Shown one piece after another: positions 18,320 to 27,599 of a DNA stretch of 49,386 nucleotides (positions within the stretch are counted from its first letter, which is position 1; every line of letters begins with the position of its first letter). The position numbers were made by a program, and so were the translations under genes. The stretch is from contig JAHAYJ010000083.1 of NCBI GenBank assembly GCA_018384375.1, positions 36,304 to 85,689 on the forward strand. Reading direction: 5' to 3'. A model generated the notes under the pieces. The model was not told the origin of the DNA. It saw only the letters and a list, made by a program, of their open reading frames with translations, and searched no databases. This stretch comes from Lachnospiraceae bacterium (lineage in GTDB: Bacteria > Bacillota > Clostridia > Lachnospirales > Lachnospiraceae).

Positions 18320-20164
18320 TTATACTTCGATATACTGTCCCGCCTGAGCACGCCACATTGCCGCATACCTTCCGTTTCGTGCAAGAAGTTCCTCGTGAGT
18401 TCCCTGCTCCGCAATCCTTCCCTTTTCAAGTAAAAAAATTCTATCCGCAAGGCGCGTCGTAGACAAACGATGGGAAATGAAAATTACCGTTTTGTTTTCG
18501 GTTGCCTCCAGCATAGAATGATTCAGCTGGTATTCGGCAATCGGGTCAAGGGCACTGGACGGTTCATCCAGGATAATCAAACCGGCATCCTTATAGAATA
18601 CCCTTCCGATGGCCAGTTTCTGACTTTCTCCTCCTGAAAGATTTACACCATCCTTTGCAAATTCTGTGGTAAACTGTGTATCCAATCCATTTGGCAGGGA
18701 CTGAATCCGCTCCCAGAGCCCACTGTGTGTCAGTGCTTTCCTCACTTTTTCCGTCACAGCACTGTCATCCTCTCCATCATTTAGATCGAGCAGCACATTT
18801 TCCACAACACTTCCACCAAAAATCTTAAAGTCCTGAAAAACTGTTCCAATAGAATGGCGGTATTTTTCTACATCATAATCCTTGATATTTACCCCATCCA
18901 GTAGGATTTCACCCCGTGATGGATCATATAATCTCATGATCAGTTTAATCAGCGTTGTCTTTCCGGCACCATTATAACCTACGAGAGCAATCTTTTCTCC
19001 CGGCGCAATGGAGAGGGACACGTCATTAATCACACTTCCGTACTTCTCACCATAAGAGAAGGATACGTTTCTAAGTTCCACTGCCTTTGCCTGTGTAGAT
19101 ACCGGCAGTTTCCTCTGGCTCTGTATTTTTGGCTCGTAATCCAGAAAATCAAGAATTTTCTGGACATAGAGACTGGTCTCACAGGCATAAGGGTAAATGT
19201 CCGTAAAAATCCTCATGTTCCACTTCAAGTTCCCGAAGGAATTATACAAAATGGCAACACTGCTGAAGGAAATTGCTTTCATGATTGTTGCACGATATAC
19301 CAGGTAAGAAATATAAACAACATCACTGATAAAGTCATTTCCGATGTAACGTTTCAAAAAGCTAAGTAAAAACCGTTTCTTTGCATAGCACTTTTCAACC
19401 TGATATACATCTTCATTTGCCTTTTTAAAATCCTCAAATAAAAGTGTAGAGGCTTCCTGGTTTAATCTAAGCTCCTTCGCGTAATCATTTAAATAAAAAA
19501 TTCTCTTCACATATTCTCTCTTCCGTTCAAACGGATTTCTCGATACGCGTATTTTGTATGACAATTGATTGTACAGCTGATTAAATATGAATGCGATGGC
19601 AAACGCCAAAGCTGCAATCAAAACAGAAAATTTATCCTTAACCAGGAAGTAGATGCCTACCGATAAAAATTCTGTCACACCGGATGCCACATTTCGCAAA
19701 AAAGTGATGCATCTATCAATTTGCTTATCCGCTTCCGAGATTGCCAGTACCAGTTCATTATAATAATCCGGATTATCATAGCACTGAAGATCCAAATCCT
19801 TTGCCTTTTCGTAAAGCATCATCTTTACCTTGCGCTGTACCTTAGGCAGTTCCCTTACCGCCCAATAATTGTTCACGATAACGGAAAATACCATTCCCAG
19901 TGTAATGCAGATGGCAATTCCGATCAGGAAAACCGCCACCTCCCGGATCGGATAATGAAACTCAGCTGCCTCCAGCACATACCCAATTCCATAGGTGTGC
20001 TCAAGAAAAATGAAAAACTGACTTCTAATTACATCTAATGTCATTGTAATAATATAGAGTGGCGAAGCGCTAAAGCACAGCTTAATGAGAAACCAGTTAT
20101 TCCTCCATACCTGTTTTGTGGTCTGCCGGGTGTTCATATCTGCTGATTGATTCTGCTTTCTCAT
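18320..20164 (-). CDS. ABC exporter half-transporter (permease-ATPase fusion), subunit 2
   Basis: A 614-residue type IV ABC half-exporter: a six-helix membrane domain (about 25-335) followed by an ATPase domain. Walker A is GYNGAGKT (396-403), Q-loop VFQDF (about 442-446), signature LSGGE (509-513), Walker B LIILDEP (529-535), and the switch histidine is in FISHRLSTTRLADR. All catalytic residues are present, so this half is likely active. Its ATG overlaps the TGA of the preceding transporter gene (ATGA), indicating tight coupling and a heterodimer. The substrate is unknown: no peptide-precursor, LanT-type protease domain or two-component system adjoins it. Lipid, drug or peptide export are all possible. 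Confidence 0.93.
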   Translation of the reverse strand: MRKQNQSADMNTRQTTKQVWRNNWFLIKLCFSASPLYIITMTLDVIRSQFFIFLEHTYGIGYVLEAAEFHYPIREVAVFLIGIAICITLGMVFSVIVNNYWAVRELPKVQRKVKMMLYEKAKDLDLQCYDNPDYYNELVLAISEADKQIDRCITFLRNVASGVTEFLSVGIYFLVKDKFSVLIAALAFAIAFIFNQLYNQLSYKIRVSRNPFERKREYVKRIFYLNDYAKELRLNQEASTLLFEDFKKANEDVYQVEKCYAKKRFLLSFLKRYIGNDFISDVVYISYLVYRATIMKAISFSSVAILYNSFGNLKWNMRIFTDIYPYACETSLYVQKILDFLDYEPKIQSQRKLPVSTQAKAVELRNVSFSYGEKYGSVINDVSLSIAPGEKIALVGYNGAGKTTLIKLIMRLYDPSRGEILLDGVNIKDYDVEKYRHSIGTVFQDFKIFGGSVVENVLLDLNDGEDDSAVTEKVRKALTHSGLWERIQSLPNGLDTQFTTEFAKDGVNLSGGESQKLAIGRVFYKDAGLIILDEPSSALDPIAEYQLNHSMLEATENKTVIFISHRLSTTRLADRIFLLEKGRIAEQGTHEELLARNGRYAAMWRAQAGQYIEV

Positions 20165-21963
20165 AATGTCACCCCTTCCACTGTATCAACTGCAAGATAG
20201 TTCATCGCCTGCTTCTTATACATCTGGGCATAGCTTCCCTCCTGCGTCATCAGCTCCTTATGTGTGCCTTCCTCAATAATCCGCCCTGTCTCCAGCATAA
20301 ATACCTTGTCTGCGTTTTTTACAGATGACAGGCGGTGAGAGATAAAGATCATAGTGTGGTTTACTCCATCTTCCATGATACTATTGAACAGCTCGTATTC
20401 GGCGATAGGGTCCAGAGCACTGGAAGGTTCATCAAATATCCGGATTGGAGAGGGTTTGATAAACGCTCTGGCCACAGCGACCTTCTGTCCCTCCCCACCG
20501 GAAAGCACCGCACCATTCTCGTCAAATTCCTTTGTCATCATAGTATAGATTCCCTCAGGAAGGGAGGAAATCTTATCGTACACACCTGCCTTTTTCAGTG
20601 CATCAATTACTCTCTCATCCTCGTTTTCCAGATGTCTTCCCATGAGTACATTATCCTTTACCGTCATGCCGAAAATACGGTAATCCTGAAAGGCTGCTGC
20701 AAATAGATTTCTATATGCACGTAGATTATATTCCCGAATATCAATTCCATTTAGCCGGATGACTCCCTCTGTAGGATCATATAGTCTGAGCAAAAGCTTA
20801 ATGATGGTTGTTTTTCCTGCCCCATTATGACCTACCAGTGCAATATTCTCCCCTTGTCTGATGACAAAGGACAGATCCTTAATGGTTTCTTCGTTCTGAT
20901 AAGAAAAAGAAACATGCTCAAATTCCAGGCTTCCAAAATTTTCATCCGGCATAATGCCGTCCTGATTCTCCGGAATCTTCTCTTCATACTCCAAAAAGCT
21001 TCTCAGGTTACTGATAAACATACCGTTCTTGATCGTTTCCATAATGTTTTCAAACAAACCGATCAGAATCCATGTGGCAGCTACCATCAAGCTGGTCATA
21101 ACAGTAAGCTCTGCCAGTGACATACTTCCCACTACCAGATTTTTATAAATTGAAAAAAGCAGAACGCCTTCAAACATGACAGTAAAAGTTAACAGCTGCC
21201 AGAAAACATTCATGCTTCCGATGCGAAACGCATACTTTCCTGCAAGCTTTGATTTCTCTTCTGTTGCCTCATCATACTGATTCTTTAGAAGACAAAACAC
21301 CCTGGACAATCGGATTTCCTTCGCATAATCAGGCAAATAGATTGCACGGTTCACGTAATTCAGTACCTTATCGTGAGGTACCTCCTCCTGATATCTCATA
21401 AATTCAAACCGGTTCTTCAGGTTGCCAAACAGAAAATTCCCCACAAGCGGAGAAATAACAAACAGAACAGATACAGGGTCTATTGTAAACATAGTATAAA
21501 GAACTGCTCCAGATGCAAAAACACCCGTTACAATCCCCCATGTACTGTCAATAATTTTCGTTACCTTTTCCTCCGCCTGATCTGCCGCCATCGTATATTT
21601 GTTATAGAAATCTGAATCCTCATAGCAGCGAAGTTCAACATTCTTTGCCTTTCGATAAAGCTTCTCATAGATTCCCTGATATACTCTGGTTCCTTCCAGT
21701 GGAACAACTACGTTCTCCACATAGCTGTTATAAAGATTCATCACAAAGAACATTCCGCCGCAGCCTAAAATAAACATAAATATCGTTGAAAAATCTTTTC
21801 CAGCTTCCAGTTCTCCTACAATATGACGCAAAAAATAGCCACTAAAAAATACCCATTCAAAGTTGCCAAACAAATTTACAACGAAAGAATGAATAACACG
21901 ACTCTTACTGATCTCAAAGCCCATACGAATCGCATACCAATTATTTCGCAGAGCTTCTCCCAT
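20161..21963 (-). CDS. ABC exporter half-transporter (permease-ATPase fusion), subunit 1
   Basis: The 600-residue partner of the following ABC gene, with the same order: membrane domain (about 20-325), then the ATPase with Walker A GHNGAGKT (378-385), Q-loop AFQDY, signature LSGGE (487-491), Walker B IRIFDEP (507-513) and FISHRLSSVKNADK carrying the switch histidine. No degenerate site is seen, unlike many heterodimeric exporters in which one signature or the catalytic glutamate is lost. The short text between the two domains also matches its partner (LRCYEDSDFYNKY versus LQCYDNPDYYNEL), so the genes look like an old tandem duplication. GATAAGG abuts the ATG, and AAGGAAG lies farther upstream, so initiation may be modest. 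Confidence 0.93.
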   Translation of the reverse strand: MGEALRNNWYAIRMGFEISKSRVIHSFVVNLFGNFEWVFFSGYFLRHIVGELEAGKDFSTIFMFILGCGGMFFVMNLYNSYVENVVVPLEGTRVYQGIYEKLYRKAKNVELRCYEDSDFYNKYTMAADQAEEKVTKIIDSTWGIVTGVFASGAVLYTMFTIDPVSVLFVISPLVGNFLFGNLKNRFEFMRYQEEVPHDKVLNYVNRAIYLPDYAKEIRLSRVFCLLKNQYDEATEEKSKLAGKYAFRIGSMNVFWQLLTFTVMFEGVLLFSIYKNLVVGSMSLAELTVMTSLMVAATWILIGLFENIMETIKNGMFISNLRSFLEYEEKIPENQDGIMPDENFGSLEFEHVSFSYQNEETIKDLSFVIRQGENIALVGHNGAGKTTIIKLLLRLYDPTEGVIRLNGIDIREYNLRAYRNLFAAAFQDYRIFGMTVKDNVLMGRHLENEDERVIDALKKAGVYDKISSLPEGIYTMMTKEFDENGAVLSGGEGQKVAVARAFIKPSPIRIFDEPSSALDPIAEYELFNSIMEDGVNHTMIFISHRLSSVKNADKVFMLETGRIIEEGTHKELMTQEGSYAQMYKKQAMNYLAVDTVEGVTL

Positions 21964-22040
21964 CCTTATCTTTTGTTTTCTTCCTTTTCCATTTTCCCCT
22001 CATTTCTTTAATCACGAAATCCTCATAGAATAAATTGGTG

Positions 22041-22071
22041 AAAAAAAGAAGCAGGAATTTCTTCCTGTTTC
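22041..22071 (-). terminator. Terminator ending the recD2-to-leuA run
   Basis: On the minus strand GAAACAGGAA (22062-22071), loop GAAA (22058-22061), TTCCTGCTTC (22048-22057) and then seven T (22041-22047). It has a near-perfect 10-bp stem with one mismatch and follows leuA by about 30 bases. Confidence 0.88.
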
Positions 22072-22100
22072 TTTTCCAAATCAGTCTGAAATCAAATTTT

Positions 22101-23780
22101 TTATCTTTCTCCCAGCCTCAATCTGTTTACTGCCGAGAAAATTGCACGCACGGATGCTCGCGTAATGTTGGAGCTCACACCGACTCCATAGGTAACGCTT
22201 CCACTATTGGAGTCCAAAAGATGAATGTAAGCTGCTGCCTGCGAATTAGAACCGCTCTGCAACGCATGCTCTTCGTAATCCAATATTTTGATTGCAATAT
22301 CCAATTCCTGCTGAAGTCCCCGTTGTACTGCATCGATCGGACCGTTACCCACTGCCTCATAGGTTTTCTCCACACCAGCATTGGTATATGTAACATACAC
22401 TCTGGTATCAAACTCGGATTGTGTCTCTCCGCTCAAATCATCCACCTTCAGCTTTCGGAAATGGATCGGTTCCTTCTGATCCAGATATTCTGTCCTGAAG
22501 GCTGCCATGATCTCATCCGGAGAAACCTCACCCTGCTTCTCAGAAATACTCTGAATGACATTTGCAAATTCCTTATGCATTCCTTTCGGCAGTTTAAAGC
22601 CAAAATAAGTATCCATGATAAAGGCAACACCACCCTTACCGGACTGAGAATTAATACGCACAATCGGCTCGTACTCTCTTCCGATATCAGAAGGGTCGAT
22701 CGGCAGATACGGCACCTGCCAGAACTCACTGCCACGTTCCTTCATGGCCTTAACGCCCTTGTTAATAGCATCCTGATGAGAACCTGAAAATGCAGTAAAT
22801 ACCAGTTTTCCTGCATAAGGATGTCTGGGATGGATCGGTATCTTGCAGCATCTCTCATATATCTCAATAATTTCATTGATCTTTTCAATGTTCAATTCCG
22901 GGTTAATGCCCTGAGAAAACATATTGTATGCAATATTCAGCACATCCACATTTCCGGTTCTCTCACCGTTTCCAAACAAAGTACCTTCCACCCTCTCGGC
23001 TCCCGCCAGCATAGAAAGCTCTGCCGCTGCCACTCCGGTTCCCCGGTCATTATGAGGATGTACACTTAAAATAATACTCTCCCGATTTTTGAAATGACGA
23101 TTCATCCATTCAATCTGATCTGCATATACATTCGGTGTATTCATCTCAACCGTGGAAGGCAGATTAATAATGATGGGATTTTCCCTGGTTGCTCCCCACG
23201 TCTCCTGTACGGCTGTACAGATTTCCAACGCAAAGTCAAGCTCCGTTCCTGTAAAGCTCTCCGGAGAATATTCCAGAATGATCTTGCCGGGAAACTTTGC
23301 AGCGCGTTCCTTCACCATCAATGTACCCTTTACTGCAATGTCAATAATCTCCTCACGGCTCATACCGAACACCACATCTCTCTGAAGTGTTGAGGTGGAA
23401 TTATAGATATGGACAATCGCTTCCTTACAGCCTTCAATCGACTCAAAGGTACGATCAATCAGTTCTTCACGACATTGTGTCAGCACCTGTACTCTCACAT
23501 CATCGGGAATCATTTTACGTTCAATAAGCTGACGCAGAAAATCAAACTCAATCTGACTGGCAGCAGGAAATCCAATTTCAATCTCTTTAAATCCCAGCTT
23601 AATCAGATATTGAAACATTTCAATCTTCTCACTGACCACCATGGGATCAATCAATGCCTGGTTTCCATCACGAAGATCCACACTACACCAGATAGGGGCT
23701 TTTTCAATCTCCTTACCCGGCCATTCTCTCTCCGGATAGTCTACTACCGGATTTTTTCTGTAACGCTTATAGTTCAACAT
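22101..23780 (-). CDS. leuA: 2-isopropylmalate synthase (long LeuA2-type)
   Basis: Condenses acetyl-CoA with 2-oxoisovalerate in the first step of leucine synthesis. The 559-residue length and opening (NPVVDYPEREWPGKEIEKAP, then WCSVDLRDGNQALIDPM) are those of the actinobacterial and fungal form rather than the roughly 510-residue LeuA of enterobacteria. The TIM-barrel metal site includes the DLRDGNQ aspartate and the HPHNDRGTG histidines; the C-terminal 130 residues are the LeuA allosteric domain that normally gives leucine feedback. ATG start with AGAGG upstream. It follows the HPr gene by 18 bases with no leuBCD nearby and no T-box leader, so its control probably rests on the long upstream transcript and on feedback inhibition. 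Confidence 0.95.
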   Translation of the reverse strand: MLNYKRYRKNPVVDYPEREWPGKEIEKAPIWCSVDLRDGNQALIDPMVVSEKIEMFQYLIKLGFKEIEIGFPAASQIEFDFLRQLIERKMIPDDVRVQVLTQCREELIDRTFESIEGCKEAIVHIYNSTSTLQRDVVFGMSREEIIDIAVKGTLMVKERAAKFPGKIILEYSPESFTGTELDFALEICTAVQETWGATRENPIIINLPSTVEMNTPNVYADQIEWMNRHFKNRESIILSVHPHNDRGTGVAAAELSMLAGAERVEGTLFGNGERTGNVDVLNIAYNMFSQGINPELNIEKINEIIEIYERCCKIPIHPRHPYAGKLVFTAFSGSHQDAINKGVKAMKERGSEFWQVPYLPIDPSDIGREYEPIVRINSQSGKGGVAFIMDTYFGFKLPKGMHKEFANVIQSISEKQGEVSPDEIMAAFRTEYLDQKEPIHFRKLKVDDLSGETQSEFDTRVYVTYTNAGVEKTYEAVGNGPIDAVQRGLQQELDIAIKILDYEEHALQSGSNSQAAAYIHLLDSNSGSVTYGVGVSSNITRASVRAIFSAVNRLRLGER

Positions 23781-23798
23781 TTCTTTTCCTCTTTCAGA

Positions 23799-24062
23799 TT
23801 ATTCTCCTAATCCGTTTTCAATTGCTTTTACCAGCGCCTGAAGAGCTTCCTCCTCATCGACACCTTCACAGCAAAATTCAATCTCGTCACCGCATTTCAC
23901 GCAGGCTCCCAAAACACTCAGCACACTCTTTGCATTTGCAGTGTTCTCCTTGAATGTAAAAGTAATCAATGACTTAAACTGCATTGCTTCCTTGCACAAA
24001 ATGCCGGCAGGTCTTAAATGAAGTCCCGTAGGGTTCTTAATAACTACCTTCTGCCTTACCAT
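23799..24062 (-). CDS. ptsH: HPr family phosphocarrier protein
   Basis: An 87-residue HPr. His15, which receives phosphate from Enzyme I, lies in NPTGLHLRPAG, and Ser46, the HprK target, lies in ANAKSVLSVLG, so both the transport and the regulatory sites are intact. The start is taken at ATG 24062 with GGAGG 8 bases upstream; an in-frame TTG five codons earlier overlaps that site. The protein has four cysteines (23, 54, 57, 64), more than usual, worth noting though their meaning is unknown. It lies between glmM and leuA with no ptsI (Enzyme I) following, so it may be the catabolite-signalling HPr (or a Crh-like copy) rather than the ptsHI operon HPr. His15 argues for a true phosphocarrier. 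Confidence 0.93.
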   Translation of the reverse strand: MVRQKVVIKNPTGLHLRPAGILCKEAMQFKSLITFTFKENTANAKSVLSVLGACVKCGDEIEFCCEGVDEEEALQALVKAIENGLGE

Positions 24063-24086
24063 AATGTTTCCCTCCAATCACACGTT

Positions 24087-25436
24087 CTACAGCATAATAT
24101 TTTGAATTAAGTCTGCAAGCTCTCTTGCATCATTCTCTATCATCTTTTGATCCTTGCCTTCAATCATAACACGTACAAGAGGCTCCGTTCCTGAAGGACG
24201 GATCAGCACTCTTCCTTCACCGGCAAATTTATCCGTAAGCTTCTGGATCGCATCTGCAATCTCCGGATATTCCATATATTTTTCCTTCTTATGGTTAGGT
24301 ACTTTTGCATTGACAAGTGCCTGAGGCAAGACTTCCATAACCGTTGCAAGCTCTGAAAGGGTCTTCCCGGTTTCAACCATGACCTTTAAAAGATGCAGCG
24401 CACTTAAGAGACCGTCACCGGTTGTATTTTCCTTCAGGAAAATAATGTGTCCCGACTGCTCTCCGCCAAGACTTGCCCCAATCTCCTTCATTCTTTCAAG
24501 AACATATCTGTCTCCAACCTTCGTTTGTTCCATCTGAATACCATTCTTTTCTGCCATCAGGAAGAAACCCAGGTTGCTCATTACAGTAGCAACAATAGTG
24601 TCGTTTGCAAGCTCTCCGTTTTCCTTCATATGGTTTCCGACGATCGCCATGATTTGATCTCCGTCCACCACATTTCCGAGCTCATCAACCGCAAGAAGCC
24701 TGTCGGCATCACCGTCAAAGGCAAGCCCTACATTTGCTTTTTCATAGACAACTCTTGCCCTCAATTCCTGCATATGGGTAGAACCGCAGTTTGCATTAAT
24801 ATTGGTGCCATCAGGCATATTATGAATGGCTACAATATTCGCGCCAAGCTCTTTGAGAGCTTCTACAGAAGTGTAATAGGAAGCTCCTTCTGCACAGTCC
24901 ACCACTATCTTAAGGCCTGTCAAGTCTACATTTACTGACTGAATAGAATGGTTAATATATTCCTCTCTGGCATCTGTGCGATATTTAATCTTTCCCACAT
25001 TAGCACCAATCGGAAACTTAATTCCTGCCATTCCGTTCTTGATAATGGATTCTATCTCATCCTCCAATGCATCAGGCAACTTATAGCCGTTCCCGTCAAA
25101 AAACTTGATTCCGTTAAACTCAACAGGATTATGAGATGCAGAAATAACAACACCGGCATCCACCTTATACTTGCGTGTAAGATAAGCAACTGCTGGAGTT
25201 GGGATTACACCTACATAAACCGCATTGGCTCCTACAGAGCAAATACCTGCCATTAATGCATTGGCAAGCATATCTCCCGATATTCTGGTATCACAGCCAA
25301 CCATGATCGTTGGCTTATGCATATTTTCTTTGGTAAGTACATAGGCACCTGCCTGCCCAAGCTGCATTGCCAACAGGGGAGTCAGTTCATCATTTGCCAC
25401 ACCTCTCACGCCATCCGTACCAAACAATCTGCTCAT
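24087..25436 (-). CDS. glmM: Phosphoglucosamine mutase
   Basis: GlmM turns glucosamine-6-phosphate into glucosamine-1-phosphate on the route to UDP-GlcNAc. The 449-residue protein shows the phosphoserine loop ISASHNPVEFNG with Ser101, the metal-binding DGDADRLL (about residue 240), the sugar-binding GEQSGHII, and the C-terminal phosphate-binding RPSGTEPLVRVM. It begins LFGTDGVRGVAN, the standard opening. GGAG before the ATG. Its position directly after cdaA and ybbR is the conserved Firmicute arrangement in which c-di-AMP synthesis and GlmM are linked; in several species GlmM binds and lowers CdaA activity. Here that would be inherited biology rather than something the sequence proves. Confidence 0.97.
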   Translation of the reverse strand: MSRLFGTDGVRGVANDELTPLLAMQLGQAGAYVLTKENMHKPTIMVGCDTRISGDMLANALMAGICSVGANAVYVGVIPTPAVAYLTRKYKVDAGVVISASHNPVEFNGIKFFDGNGYKLPDALEDEIESIIKNGMAGIKFPIGANVGKIKYRTDAREEYINHSIQSVNVDLTGLKIVVDCAEGASYYTSVEALKELGANIVAIHNMPDGTNINANCGSTHMQELRARVVYEKANVGLAFDGDADRLLAVDELGNVVDGDQIMAIVGNHMKENGELANDTIVATVMSNLGFFLMAEKNGIQMEQTKVGDRYVLERMKEIGASLGGEQSGHIIFLKENTTGDGLLSALHLLKVMVETGKTLSELATVMEVLPQALVNAKVPNHKKEKYMEYPEIADAIQKLTDKFAGEGRVLIRPSGTEPLVRVMIEGKDQKMIENDARELADLIQNIML

Positions 25437-25443
25437 TTATCTA

Positions 25444-26724
25444 TCACTCCTCCTCTGATTTTGATATATGCAAAGTTACTGTCACCGGCTCCAGCAAAGT
25501 CACATTGTCCGGCAGACCAAAGTCGACCTCAACCGTATAGAATCCCGGCTCCGGATCTGTCATACCTCTTTCCTGTGTGAAATCCAGAATATCCACAGTA
25601 CCACTGATATTGGATGCCTGCAGGGTTGCAACATCTCTGGAAAGTCCGATCACCTCTATCATAAAGGTTTCTTCCAGCCCGGAAATACTAGCATCATAGC
25701 CGTCCGGGAGATTAATGATCTGAACTTTACCTGATCTGATTTCCAGTTTTTTCGAAATCTCTCCTTCAATACGAACTGTCACTGTTTTAATCGCATCCTG
25801 CGAATTTGCCAGGTAAACATTATCCGGCAGATACTGTCTGATATCCACCTCGGTTGTATAGTCCTGTGTCTGATCTGTGATATCCAGGGCTTCTTCCGGA
25901 ATACTTATCTCTGTAATGTTTCTGATAGCACTTACTCTGCCGGCAATCACCACAGTCTCTCCGCTCCCCTCAATTTCGCCTGTTGCCTGGTATCCTGCTG
26001 CCGGAGTTCCACTCACACTGAAATTCACGGGCACTGTAGCCGTCTGCCAAATATTGACCTGTACCCCTACTGTCTTAATATTCTGGGTAATATTCTTTGA
26101 GTCTACAATATTGTCCTCTGCATCATACAGTTTAATCTCTGCATTAGTCACAATGTCACTGGTCATGCCTGTCACATCAACATCCACAACTGCCTTAGTA
26201 ATCTGATCAACAACTGACTCCGGACCCGAAATTCTGACAAGATTCTGATCCGGCGTAATATCTCCTACCATATAACCGGATGTTACCTGACCCGATACTG
26301 TTGATTTCAAAGGTAACGCTTTGCTCTTTTTATTTTCAATTTTCAGCTTTACCATATCAATGCTTCCGGTAATGCTGCTGATATTATTGGAATAAATATC
26401 CGTTGACAATTTAATGGCTATGGTATCCAGACTGCTGAGCTCACTGACATCTGCTACTGCGATAATATTTTCCGTTTTCAGCTCGCTGATTACCGAATGA
26501 GGTGCACGAACTGTAACCTTACTAATTACATCCGTCCCGTCAAGAACCTCATATACCTGGCCGGAATCTGTGATCAATTCCGTATTAACCAGCTTAACCG
26601 GTATATTATAGTAGGGTTCTGATACCGTCGGATTATTCACACTGGTAACAACCAGCCAAAGTATCACTGCAAAAAAGACAGATGCAAGCTTCAGTCCAAT
26701 ATTATGGGTCAACTTATTTTTCAC
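25444..26724 (-). CDS. ybbR: YbbR-domain protein, regulator of diadenylate cyclase (CdaR)
   Basis: A 426-residue protein with one N-terminal membrane anchor (about residues 9-27, IGLKLASVFFAVILWLVVT) and a large extracytoplasmic part of repeated YbbR modules of about 80-90 residues (for example VPVNFSVSGTPAAGYQATG and LPLKSTVSGQVTSGYMVGD). In Firmicutes it binds and modulates CdaA in the membrane. It starts with GTG at 26724, overlapping the cdaA stop by 11 bases, with GGACGG 7 bases upstream inside cdaA, so translation is coupled. It has about eight bases before the glmM ATG. It is unrelated to the CdaR-type sugar-diacid regulators despite the shared name. Confidence 0.93.
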   Translation of the reverse strand: MKNKLTHNIGLKLASVFFAVILWLVVTSVNNPTVSEPYYNIPVKLVNTELITDSGQVYEVLDGTDVISKVTVRAPHSVISELKTENIIAVADVSELSSLDTIAIKLSTDIYSNNISSITGSIDMVKLKIENKKSKALPLKSTVSGQVTSGYMVGDITPDQNLVRISGPESVVDQITKAVVDVDVTGMTSDIVTNAEIKLYDAEDNIVDSKNITQNIKTVGVQVNIWQTATVPVNFSVSGTPAAGYQATGEIEGSGETVVIAGRVSAIRNITEISIPEEALDITDQTQDYTTEVDIRQYLPDNVYLANSQDAIKTVTVRIEGEISKKLEIRSGKVQIINLPDGYDASISGLEETFMIEVIGLSRDVATLQASNISGTVDILDFTQERGMTDPEPGFYTVEVDFGLPDNVTLLEPVTVTLHISKSEEE

Positions 26725-27583
26725 CTTTGAACCGTCCTTTCCACAGAATTCTTTTCCGATTCTCCTCCTCCGGCTTATTCTGTATTGTCTTCAATTTCTC
26801 TTTTAATTCTTCTCCGCTTAAACCTCTTTCCAATTTCCCTTCAAATGCTACACTGATTTTTCCGGTTTCCTCCGAGACGATAACTGTCAGGGAATCCGTC
26901 ACCTCGGAAATTCCTACTCCCGCTCTGTGTCTGGTTCCCAGATCCTTGCTAAGTGTCATGTTATCCGATAGAGGTAAATAACAGGTTGCAGCAGTAATAC
27001 GATTACCTCTTACAATCACTGCACCATCATGAAGCGGTGTATTATGCTCAAAAATGTTAATGAGAAGCTGGCTCGTAACGATTCCGTCCACATCGATTCC
27101 CGTTCTCTCGTATTCGTCCAGAGGCTGATCCTGCTGCACAACAATAAGGGCACCGGTCTTCACCTTGCCCATTTCCACACATGCTTTAGCTATTTCATTG
27201 ATCGTCTTATCTGAAAATCTTCCTTCTCCGGGATTTTTTCCCAATTCAAACGGTACAATGGAGCTGATTAGATTTTTTCGTCCGAGTTCCTCTACAGCTT
27301 TGCGGAGTTCCGGCTGCAAAATAACAATAATTGCCGTTACGGCAACACTAAACATATTATTGACAATCCACAAAATGGTATTCATCTCAAAATAGGCAGC
27401 CAGCAAAACAAAGGCTGCAATGACAAGAATTCCCTTTAGCAGAGACCAGGCTCTTGTATTTTTGATCCACACCAGAATGTGGTACAACAGAAAAGAGAGA
27501 ATAATAATCTCTACAATATCTGCCCATCTGATACCTGACACTCTTGACAGGTATGTTTCCACGATTTCCAAACCACGTAACAT
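26714..27583 (-). CDS. cdaA: Diadenylate cyclase CdaA
   Basis: Makes the second messenger c-di-AMP from two ATP. The 289-residue protein has about three N-terminal membrane helices (about 22-40, 48-64, 70-90) and a cytosolic DAC domain. The two DAC motifs are present: DGA at 186-188 (LHDGAVIVRGNRITAA) and RHR at 218-220 (LGTRHRAGVGISE). A potassium- and wall-homeostasis role is known for the family. AAAAAGGA before the ATG. The cdaA-ybbR-glmM order is the canonical one, here preceded on the same strand by two uncharacterised membrane-protein genes. Confidence 0.97.
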   Translation of the reverse strand: MLRGLEIVETYLSRVSGIRWADIVEIIILSFLLYHILVWIKNTRAWSLLKGILVIAAFVLLAAYFEMNTILWIVNNMFSVAVTAIIVILQPELRKAVEELGRKNLISSIVPFELGKNPGEGRFSDKTINEIAKACVEMGKVKTGALIVVQQDQPLDEYERTGIDVDGIVTSQLLINIFEHNTPLHDGAVIVRGNRITAATCYLPLSDNMTLSKDLGTRHRAGVGISEVTDSLTVIVSEETGKISVAFEGKLERGLSGEELKEKLKTIQNKPEEENRKRILWKGRFKGEK

Positions 27584-27599
27584 TTAGTAATCCTTTTTT

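Noticed and set aside
23781-24086. T-box or leucine leader before leuA
   Set aside because: The region is the HPr gene plus short gaps; there is no room for a T-box and none was seen.
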